A DNA stretch of 20,030 nucleotides from Bacillota bacterium (lineage in GTDB: Bacteria > Bacillota > Clostridia > Clostridiales > Clostridiaceae), in NCBI GenBank assembly GCA_023399035.1, contig JAEWQX010000240.1, positions 1 through 20,030 on the forward strand, in the 5' to 3' direction. A program made the position numbers and the translations under genes. The notes under the pieces were generated by a model. That model worked only from the letters and a program-made list of their open reading frames with translations, did not search any database and was not told where the DNA came from. This document shows positions 14,240 through 20,030 of the stretch, one piece after another (within the stretch, counting starts at the first letter, position 1; each line of letters opens with the position of its first letter).

Positions 14240-16555
14240 ATGAGGAAAGAACTAACTCCAAGTGAAATAATTTTTTCAGCATCCGATAATGATGTTATAA
14301 AACAAACAAATATTAATAGGATACCAAGAAGTAATACTACGTTGAATAAAATAAAAAAGGCTCTAAGCATTCAAAAGGATGGATACAATATATATTATGT
14401 TGATTCATTTTCTAAGGAAAAATTAGAAGAACTTATTGAATTTGTTGAAGGCCTATATATAGATAATAAAGAGCCAAAGGATATATGTTATGTAAGTAAT
14501 TGGGAAAGTACTAATCCTATAGTTCTTGTCCTTGAAAATGGTAAGGGACAGCTGCTTAAGGAAATGGTAGAGGATATGAAAGAGAAGTATCTTGAATGTA
14601 TAAGCGAGTTTTACAATACGTCTTCCGATGAAGAAAAGGAAGAGATTATAGAAGATGTAAGTGAAAAAAGAAGCAGTTATATTAATAATCTTATGGATAT
14701 GGCTAAATCTAAGAATTTCGAAATTAAAGCAACAACAAGTGGATTTGTATTCATCCCCATAAAAGATGAAGGCGAAGAGATGACAAAGGATGAATATAAC
14801 AGCCTTGTGGATGAGGATCAGGAGAGCATTGAAAAGCAGGCTACCAATTTAAAGAGAGAAGCTGAAGTTATACTTGAAAAGCTTAAGGAAATAGAAATAG
14901 ATTCTATAGAAAAGCTAAAGACTCTTTATAGGGATCATATTAAAAATAAAATGCAGTCATACAAGGATGATTTCTTATTGGAATTTATAGCGCATGACAG
15001 TGTATATAGATATCTTATTGAAATGTTTGATTATTTAGATGATGAAATAGTTGAGTGTTATACAATAAATCTTGAAGATGATGAGGAGTACATTCAGAAT
15101 GTCCTAAGCAAGTTTTCTGTAAATGTACTTGTTGATAATACAGGAATAGATCATCCAAGAGTAATATATGAAGAAGATCCTACAGTGAGTAATCTCATAG
15201 GAAATATTGAATATAGGAATACTACTGGGGGATATGCTACAGATATGTCCTTGATAAGTGCAGGAAGTCTGGTTAAAGCCAATGGAGGATGCTTGATTTT
15301 AAGGCTTACATCTTTAATAAACAGTGGTGCAAGTTATTACTATCTCAAAAAAGCTCTTATCCATGGACAGGTTGATTATAATTATACAAAAAGCTATCTC
15401 GAGGTGCTTTCAATTGCAGGTTTGAAGCCACAGCCAATTCCCATTGATGTAAAGGTTATTTTAATAGGTGATTATGAAAGCTATGAAATACTTTTTGATA
15501 AGGATGAAGACTTTAAAATGATTTTCCCTATAAGAATTGAAGCAGAAAGTGAATTGAAGTACGATATTAATGTGAGAAAAGGAATAAGCGATATTATTAA
15601 TAAAAAAAGGATACGTGATAATCTTCTAAGTATGACAGATGAAGCTATGGATGAACTTATGAAGTATCTGGCAAGGATTGCAGGCAGCAGAAAGAAAGTT
15701 TCTATAAATGAATACTATGTGAATAGGATACTGTACCTTGCAGACAATAACGCAAAGCTTGAAAATAAAAAAGCTATTGAAAGACAGGATATAATAGATG
15801 TTGCTTATGAAGAGGAAAAGATTCTTGAAGATGTGATGGAGAGTTACACAAATAAAAAAATTCTTCTTACAACAAGCGGAGAAAAGGTAGGGATAATCAA
15901 TGCACTTTCAGTAGTAGGAACAGGTTCATATAATTTTGGAAAGCCTATGAGGGTTACATGTCTTGCTATTCAAGGTGATGGAAATATAATAGATATTCAG
16001 AAAGAATGCAAGATGAGCGGACAGATTCATGAAAAATCTATAAGTATTTTACGAGGACTTTTAAGCAGTATCATAAGTCCTTATGAAAAACTTCCGGTTG
16101 ATCTTCAGTTAAGCTTTGAGCAGACTTATGGAATGATTGAAGGGGACAGCGCATCTGTTGCAGAGATAATATGTATATTATCAGCACTGAGCAAAAAACC
16201 TATAAAACAGAATATAGCTGTAACCGGGTCTATAAATCAGTTTGGAGAAATTCAGCCTATTGGAGGCGTAAATGAGAAAATAGAAGGATTTCACAGGGTG
16301 TGCGCTCTAATAGATACTGTTGATAATAAGGGAGTATTGATTCCATCAAGCAATGCTGATGAATTGATATTGAATGCACGTGTTGAAGAAGATGTTAAAA
16401 ATAGAAAATTTCATGTATATACTATGGATAGTCTTGATGACGCAATTGAACTATTAATCCTCAAGGATGGAGAAACACTTGCCGACTTTTTCAAGGGGTT
16501 AAATGATGAAATTCTTAAGTATAAATATGATAGGGGCAGTAAAAAGAAAAAGTAA
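14240..16555 (+). CDS. Lon-family Ser/Lys protease with degenerate AAA-like domain
   Basis: The product has 771 residues. The C-terminal proteolytic domain (about 560-755) carries the Lon catalytic dyad: Ser637 in EGDSAS and Lys680 in PIGGVNEKIEG. Their spacing of 43 equals that of E. coli Lon (Ser679/Lys722). The N-terminal half resembles the AAA_32 group: DPTVSNLIGNIEYRNTTGGY, then KANGGCLILRLTSLINSGAS. However, the place where a P-loop is expected reads GYNIYYVDSFSKEKLEELIE (48-67) with no GxxGxGKT, and the Walker B region lacks clear acidic residues. Loss of P-loop residues is known in AAA_32. A coiled coil is likely at about 190-245. It probably degrades or processes proteins with little or no ATP hydrolysis of its own; that is inference. 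It lies just upstream of spoIIA and ends at its own terminator. Confidence 0.88.
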   Translation: MRKELTPSEIIFSASDNDVIKQTNINRIPRSNTTLNKIKKALSIQKDGYNIYYVDSFSKEKLEELIEFVEGLYIDNKEPKDICYVSNWESTNPIVLVLENGKGQLLKEMVEDMKEKYLECISEFYNTSSDEEKEEIIEDVSEKRSSYINNLMDMAKSKNFEIKATTSGFVFIPIKDEGEEMTKDEYNSLVDEDQESIEKQATNLKREAEVILEKLKEIEIDSIEKLKTLYRDHIKNKMQSYKDDFLLEFIAHDSVYRYLIEMFDYLDDEIVECYTINLEDDEEYIQNVLSKFSVNVLVDNTGIDHPRVIYEEDPTVSNLIGNIEYRNTTGGYATDMSLISAGSLVKANGGCLILRLTSLINSGASYYYLKKALIHGQVDYNYTKSYLEVLSIAGLKPQPIPIDVKVILIGDYESYEILFDKDEDFKMIFPIRIEAESELKYDINVRKGISDIINKKRIRDNLLSMTDEAMDELMKYLARIAGSRKKVSINEYYVNRILYLADNNAKLENKKAIERQDIIDVAYEEEKILEDVMESYTNKKILLTTSGEKVGIINALSVVGTGSYNFGKPMRVTCLAIQGDGNIIDIQKECKMSGQIHEKSISILRGLLSSIISPYEKLPVDLQLSFEQTYGMIEGDSASVAEIICILSALSKKPIKQNIAVTGSINQFGEIQPIGGVNEKIEGFHRVCALIDTVDNKGVLIPSSNADELILNARVEEDVKNRKFHVYTMDSLDDAIELLILKDGETLADFFKGLNDEILKYKYDRGSKKKK

Positions 16556-16562
16556 TATTTAC

Positions 16563-16600
16563 AACTCAGTGAAACATTATCATGGTTTTCACTGAGTTTT
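16563..16600 (+). terminator. Terminator after the lon-like gene
   Basis: AACTCAGTGAAA (16563-16574) pairs perfectly with TTTCACTGAGTT (16587-16598) around a 12-base loop, followed by a T-rich tract (TTTTGTTT). It starts 8 bases after the lon-like stop and separates that gene from the spoIIA operon. Confidence 0.82.
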
Positions 16601-16748
16601 GTTTATCATTTGCAGCTTTAAGCCTTATATTGTTTTATGTATTGATTAAATTAGATGAAACAGGTGACAATTCAGGACAAAACATCACATCTGTTTTAAA
16701 AATATTCAATCTTAAAATTAAGCAGAAATATTTAAATTTAATTGTACA

Positions 16749-16777
16749 TTGTCAATGGAGAAAGTATATGTTAAAAT
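16749..16777 (+). promoter_or_regulatory. Candidate promoter of the spoIIA operon, with possible Spo0A box
   Basis: TTGTCA (16749-16754) and TAAAAT (16772-16777) are 17 bases apart, a sigma-A-like arrangement. ATTGTCAAT at 16748-16756 also matches 7 of 9 positions of a Spo0A box (TTTGTCRAA) and overlaps the -35. In B. subtilis this operon is read by sigma-H with Spo0A; I found no convincing sigma-H promoter here. The assignment is tentative. Confidence 0.4.
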
Positions 16778-16794
16778 ATGGTAATAGATAGTAT

Positions 16795-16842
16795 AAGGGA
16801 GGTGTCGGATAATACCAGATGTCTGTTTGGTATTAAGGAATT
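16795..16842 (+). promoter_or_regulatory. Leader of spoIIAA: strong RBS, mini-ORF and hairpin
   Basis: AAGGGAGGTG (16795-16804) is a near-ideal ribosome site, but the spoIIAA ATG is 38 bases further on. TAATACCA (16810-16817) pairs exactly with TGGTATTA (16828-16835). Three more pairs (two G-U) extend this to 11 pairs around the tetraloop GTCT. A five-codon ORF (MSVWY, 16819-16836) lies across the hairpin in the spoIIAA frame. A short AAGGA (16835-16839) stands close to ATG 16843. Folding would place the strong site about 12-14 bases from the start. Confidence 0.5.
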
Positions 16843-17178
16843 ATGTATTTAGAGTTTGAAAAACATGGTGAAGTTTTAATTGCTGCTCTTATTGGTGAAT
16901 TAGATCATAGTAGTGCAGAAGAAGTAAGGATTAAAATTGATGACAGAATTGATAGAGATGACATAAGTAAAGTTATTTTGAATTTTTCTAAAGTTACTTT
17001 TATGGATAGCTCTGGTATTGGGGCAGTTGTAGGAAGGTATAAGAAAGTTAAAAATAAAGGTGGAGAACTTTGTATTGCTGGCACTAGTAAAAATGTTGAC
17101 AGAATATTTGAATTGGCAGGTTTATATAAATTAATTGATAAGTATAATACTGTAGATGAAGCAGTTAGCTGCATTTAG
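16843..17178 (+). CDS. spoIIAA: Anti-sigma-F factor antagonist SpoIIAA
   Basis: SpoIIAA is a STAS-domain protein that, when unphosphorylated, binds SpoIIAB and releases sigma-F in the forespore. The 111-residue length is normal. The segment VTFMDSSGIGAVVGRYK is the signature of the family; Ser57, the second Ser, corresponds to the serine phosphorylated by SpoIIAB in B. subtilis (Ser58). The N-terminal strand LEFEKHGEVLIAALIGELDH matches the STAS fold. It is the first gene of the spoIIAA-spoIIAB-sigF operon; the last base of its stop codon directly precedes an ATG (17179) in front of spoIIAB. Translation initiation looks unusual because the strongest ribosome site is separated from the ATG by a hairpin and a mini-ORF. 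Confidence 0.96.
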   Translation: MYLEFEKHGEVLIAALIGELDHSSAEEVRIKIDDRIDRDDISKVILNFSKVTFMDSSGIGAVVGRYKKVKNKGGELCIAGTSKNVDRIFELAGLYKLIDKYNTVDEAVSCI

Positions 17179-17193
17179 ATGGAGGGGTTATCG

Positions 17194-17625
17194 ATGTCAG
17201 ATAATAAAATGGCTTTGGAATTTTTAAGCAAGTCAAAAAATGAAGGGTTTGCAAGGGTATCAGTTGCAGCATTTGTTGCTCAGCTTGATCCTACAATGGA
17301 TGAAATAAGTGATGTAAAGACAGCTGTTTCAGAAGCTGTTACAAATGCTATCATCCATGGATATGATGGACAGGAAGATGGAATTGTGAGAATAGAAGCA
17401 GAAATTTATGATAGTGAAGTGACTATAGTCATAAGTGATAAAGGAAAGGGTATAGAAGATATTAAACAGGCTATGGAGCCTTTATATACTTCTAGGCCAG
17501 ATCTTGAAAGATCAGGTATGGGTTTTACAGTAATGGATACATTCATGGATTATTTAAGGGTTGAAAGTGAAAAAGGGGCTGGCACAAGGGTAATTATAAA
17601 GAAAAAATTCAGCACAGCAAGTTAG
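17194..17625 (+). CDS. spoIIAB: Anti-sigma-F factor and serine kinase SpoIIAB
   Basis: SpoIIAB binds and inhibits sigma-F and phosphorylates SpoIIAA, using ATP. The GHKL ATPase motifs are visible: the N-box EAVTNAIIHGY with Glu47 and Asn51, the G1 box DKGKG (Asp82, Gly84, Gly86), and the G2 box RSGMGF (Gly108, Gly110). The frame is open from an ATG at 17179, directly after the spoIIAA stop, but GGAGGGG (17181-17187) lies downstream of that codon and 6 bases before ATG 17194. The start at 17194 gives 143 residues and an N-terminus (MSDNKMALEF) aligned with B. subtilis SpoIIAB. The sigF start follows within 10 bases of its stop, so the stoichiometry of kinase and sigma factor is probably kept by coupled translation. 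Confidence 0.96.
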   Translation: MSDNKMALEFLSKSKNEGFARVSVAAFVAQLDPTMDEISDVKTAVSEAVTNAIIHGYDGQEDGIVRIEAEIYDSEVTIVISDKGKGIEDIKQAMEPLYTSRPDLERSGMGFTVMDTFMDYLRVESEKGAGTRVIIKKKFSTAS

Positions 17626-17634
17626 GTGAATAAA

Positions 17635-18393
17635 ATGGATAAAGAGAATTTAAAACGAGAGGAATATAATTACGATCAGAATCCAGAATTATTAGCTTTA
17701 GCAAAAAAGGGTGATAACGATGCTATGAATAAGCTTATAGAAATAAATCTTCCCCTTGTAACATCTATAAGCAAAAAGTTTTTAAATAGAGGCTATGAAT
17801 ATGAAGATATATTTCAAATAGGTTCAATAGGACTAGTTAAGGCTATAAATAATTTTGATTTAAGCTATAATGTTAAATTTTCAACTTATGCCGTACCAAT
17901 GATAATGGGAGAGATTAAAAGGTTTTTGAGAGATGATGGAATGATTAAGGTAAGCCGTAATGTAAAAAGCCTTGCGAGAAAAGTTCATTATTGTAGGGAG
18001 CAGTTAACAAACAAGCTTAAGAGATCTCCAACTATTGAAGAACTGGCAGAATATGCAGGAGTTGAAAAGGAAGAAATCGTATTTGCAATTGAATCTGCAA
18101 ACAGCCTTCAGTATCTTTATGATACTATACATCAAGATGACGGAGCTCCAGTTCTGTTAATAGATAAATTAAGTGAAAAGAAGGGGGAAGACGATGCTAA
18201 CCTAATTGAAAAAATAGCGCTTAAAGAAGCACTCCGAAGTCTTGATGAGAAAGCAAGACAGATAATAATGCTTAGATATTTTAAGGATAAAACCCAGATA
18301 CAGGTTGCAAAGATGCTTGGAATAAGTCAAGTGCAGGTATCGAGAATAGAAAAAAAGGTTCTTCTTCAAATGAAGAAAAAGCTGGAGGAATAA
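17635..18393 (+). CDS. sigF: Forespore-specific sigma factor SigF
   Basis: SigF is the first compartment-specific sigma factor of sporulation. It directs forespore transcription once released from SpoIIAB. Region 2 is highly typical (FLNRGYEYEDIFQIGSIGLV, KFSTYAVPMIMGEIKRFLRD), followed by region 3 (VSRNVKSLARKVHYC) and region 4 with GISQVQVSRIEKKVL, nearly the same as in B. subtilis SigF. A GTG at 17626 directly follows the spoIIAB stop, but AGGTGA (17624-17629) is better placed for ATG 17635, so I prefer 17635 (252 residues; 255 from 17626). It ends the spoIIA operon and is followed by a strong terminator. The adjacent spoVA genes match the B. subtilis arrangement. Confidence 0.96.
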   Translation: MDKENLKREEYNYDQNPELLALAKKGDNDAMNKLIEINLPLVTSISKKFLNRGYEYEDIFQIGSIGLVKAINNFDLSYNVKFSTYAVPMIMGEIKRFLRDDGMIKVSRNVKSLARKVHYCREQLTNKLKRSPTIEELAEYAGVEKEEIVFAIESANSLQYLYDTIHQDDGAPVLLIDKLSEKKGEDDANLIEKIALKEALRSLDEKARQIIMLRYFKDKTQIQVAKMLGISQVQVSRIEKKVLLQMKKKLEE

Positions 18394-18431
18394 TTTTGCT
18401 TCACTTGAAGAGTATAGACTATATAAAAAGG

Positions 18432-18472
18432 CTTTATGCTGATTTATTTTTATAATCAGCATAAAGTTTTTT
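18432..18472 (+). terminator. Terminator of the spoIIA operon
   Basis: CTTTATGCTGATT (18432-18444) pairs perfectly with AATCAGCATAAAG (18454-18466) around a 9-base loop, followed by six T (18467-18472). It lies 38 bases after the sigF stop and separates the early spoIIA operon from the spoVA genes, which in known systems are read later by sigma-G. Confidence 0.92.
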
Positions 18473-18582
18473 GTTTATATATTAGTTTTTATTATTAGTT
18501 TCAAATAGATAAATTATTTGGATTAAAAAATAGATTTATACAAATAATAAAATGGAAAAAGAAAATAAGGATGGTGAAAATT

Positions 18583-19053
18583 ATGAGCAGTAAAAGTGAA
18601 AGAAAAGAAGCTAGAATAAAGAAAAAATATGAAACTATGGCAAGTGAGATAACTCCAAAATCAAAAATATTTCAAGATTGTCTGAAGGCTTTTCTTGTTG
18701 GTGGCATCATTTGCGATGTTGGACAGTTGATTAATAATATATACATAAATTTTGGAGTAGATGAGGAAAAGGTAAAGAATATAGTTCCAATAATAATGAT
18801 ATTCATAGGAGCATTATTAACTGGAACAGGTACATATAGCAAACTTGCAAATTTTGGAGGCGCAGGTACAGTAGTTCCTATAACAGGTTTTTCAAATGCT
18901 GTAGTTTCACCAGCGATTGAATTTAAAAAGGAAGGGTTTGTGTTTGGTGTAGCTGCAAAGATGTTTACAATAGCAGGTCCTGTTCTTGTTTATGGAATAG
19001 GAAGTTCTGTAATAGTAGGTATTATATATTATTTTATACAACTGTGGACATAA
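18583..19053 (+). CDS. spoVAC: Stage V sporulation protein SpoVAC
   Basis: SpoVAC is an inner-membrane protein of the SpoVA complex, which moves calcium dipicolinate into the forespore and out during germination; B. subtilis SpoVAC acts as a mechanosensitive channel. The 156-residue product has a charged N-terminus (SSKSERKEARIKKKYETM) then hydrophobic segments (AFLVGGIICDVGQLI; IVPIIMIFIGALLTGTGTYS; MFTIAGPVLVYGIGSSVIVG). The glycine-rich part GGAGTVVPITGFSNAVVSPA is typical of the family. ATG 18571 would touch the AAGG directly. ATG 18583 has GGTGA 5 bases upstream and is preferred. In clostridia spoVAC-spoVAD-spoVAE form the core set, which fits the next gene. A sigma-G promoter is expected in the 110-base gap after the sigF terminator, but no convincing match was found. 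Confidence 0.94.
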   Translation: MSSKSERKEARIKKKYETMASEITPKSKIFQDCLKAFLVGGIICDVGQLINNIYINFGVDEEKVKNIVPIIMIFIGALLTGTGTYSKLANFGGAGTVVPITGFSNAVVSPAIEFKKEGFVFGVAAKMFTIAGPVLVYGIGSSVIVGIIYYFIQLWT

Positions 19054-19105
19054 ATTTTTAACTTCTATATGTTCACTTATAATTAAAAAATCGGGGTGAT
19101 AAATT

Positions 19106-20030
19106 ATGGAAAAGAAAAAGAAAAAGATAGGATCTCAGACAGTTAAACTTGATGATCCTCCTAAAATAATTTCAGTTTATTCTATTGTAGGACCTAAAGA
19201 AGGTGAAGGTCCTTTGGCTTCGTACTTTGATATGATATTAAATGATGATACATGTGGAAAAGACAGCTATGAAAAAGCAGAAAGCCAGATGATGTTTACA
19301 GCTATAAGTGAAGCATTAAAAAGGGCAAATTTAAAAGAATCAGATATAGATTATCTTTTTTCAGGCGATTTATTAAACCAGATTATTTCTTCTAGTTTTG
19401 CAGCAAGAGAGTTCAGCATACCATTTTTTGGATTGTATGGAGCGTGTTCAACAATGTCTGAATCATTGAGTCTTGCATCTATAATCATGGATGGAGGTTT
19501 CGCTGATCATGTAGTTGCAACAACTTCATCGCATTTCAGTTCAGCGGAAAGACAATTCAGATTTCCACTTGATTATGGTTCACAGAGACCTCAGACCGCG
19601 CAGTGGACTGTTACAGGTTCGGGTGCAGTAGTACTGGGACATGAAGGAAAATATCCTGTGGTTACATATGTGACAACTGGAAAAGTAAAGGATTTTGGTC
19701 AGAAAGATGCTAATAACATGGGAGCAGCAATGGCACCAGCAGCAGTGGACACTATAGTAACTCATTTTAAGGATACAGGCAGAAAACCAGAAGATTATGA
19801 TGTTATAGCAACGGGGGATCTTGGAAAAGTCGGGAGAGAACTTTCAGATACTCTGATTAAGGAGTATGGATATGATATTAGTGCTAATCATATTGATTGC
19901 GGGGAAATAATTTTTGATAATGAAAAGCAAAATACAGAATCTGGAGGAAGTGGATGCGGGTGTTCAGCAGTTGTGTTTACAGGGTATCTATATAAGAAAC
20001 TTATGAAAAAGGAAATAAAGAAAGTATTGC
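19106..20030 (+). CDS. spoVAD: Stage V sporulation protein SpoVAD, 3' end outside window
   Basis: SpoVAD is a soluble thiolase-fold component of the SpoVA complex and binds dipicolinic acid. The frame runs from ATG 19106, 6 bases after GGGGTGAT, to the window end with no stop: 308 codons plus one base. B. subtilis SpoVAD is about 338 residues, so roughly 30 residues are missing. Recognisable segments are KIISVYSIVGPKEGEGPLAS, IPFFGLYGACSTMSESLSLA with the cysteine of the thiolase-like site, SSHFSSAERQFRFPLDYGSQ, TVTGSGAVVLG, and the Gly/Cys-rich SGGSGCGCSAVVFTGYLYKK. It is 52 bases after spoVAC and probably in the same operon, with spoVAE expected next. Identification is by family motifs and synteny. 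Confidence 0.94.
   Translation, partial: MEKKKKKIGSQTVKLDDPPKIISVYSIVGPKEGEGPLASYFDMILNDDTCGKDSYEKAESQMMFTAISEALKRANLKESDIDYLFSGDLLNQIISSSFAAREFSIPFFGLYGACSTMSESLSLASIIMDGGFADHVVATTSSHFSSAERQFRFPLDYGSQRPQTAQWTVTGSGAVVLGHEGKYPVVTYVTTGKVKDFGQKDANNMGAAMAPAAVDTIVTHFKDTGRKPEDYDVIATGDLGKVGRELSDTLIKEYGYDISANHIDCGEIIFDNEKQNTESGGSGCGCSAVVFTGYLYKKLMKKEIKKVL

Noticed and set aside
16582..16791. A 69-codon frame encoding a short hydrophobic peptide between the lon-like gene and spoIIAA.
   Set aside because: Its ATG lies in the loop of the lon-like terminator, it has no ribosome site, and it covers the likely spoIIA promoter.
18473..18582. Sigma-F or sigma-G promoter for spoVAC, for example GATTA at 18521 with CAAATAATA at 18541.
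   Set aside because: The match to the -35 and -10 consensus is poor and the region is very A+T-rich, so such matches are expected by chance.

Overview
The window comes from an A+T-rich, spore-forming, motile low-GC Gram-positive bacterium, most likely a Clostridium or close relative. The evidence is the low GC content, purine-rich AGGAGG-type ribosome sites, a Gram-positive style flagellar gene order and the sporulation genes spoIIAA-spoIIAB-sigF-spoVAC-spoVAD. I do not assign a species. No tRNA, rRNA, insertion sequence, phage gene or CRISPR array was seen.

Positions 1-6140 are the distal part of a flagellar operon, all on the + strand with almost no gaps: flhA (only the last codons), flhF, flhG, a PilZ-domain c-di-GMP receptor, the flagellar sigma factor sigD/fliA, two small membrane proteins of unknown function, and two tandem FlgG-family rod proteins. 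A weak hairpin terminator closes the operon. FlhF and FlhG set flagellar number and position, the PilZ protein links motility to c-di-GMP, and SigD drives late flagellar genes. The first unknown membrane protein has the position and layout of the Bacillus swarming protein SwrB.

Positions 6141-13054 hold separately transcribed housekeeping or unknown genes: a CBS/DRTGG-regulated manganese pyrophosphatase, a type IIA (calcium-type) P-type ATPase behind a leader rich in dyad symmetry, a convergent unknown gene on the minus strand, and a helical unknown protein. Strong hairpin terminators separate most of them.

Positions 13055-20030 hold dinB (DNA polymerase IV), a Lon-family Ser/Lys protease whose AAA-like part lacks a recognisable P-loop, the forespore sigma-F operon (spoIIAA, spoIIAB, sigF), and the start of the spoVA operon (spoVAC complete, spoVAD cut by the window end). 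SpoIIAA and SpoIIAB control SigF, which switches on the forespore programme. SpoVA proteins act later, in dipicolinate uptake.

The least expected signals are regulatory: (1) the lon-like gene and spoIIAA share an unusual leader, with a strong Shine-Dalgarno followed by a five-codon mini-ORF, a hairpin, and then a weaker site at the true start; (2) a palindrome with 18-bp perfect arms and one central base lies upstream of the ATPase; (3) a flagellar-operon small membrane protein may start at an ATT codon.
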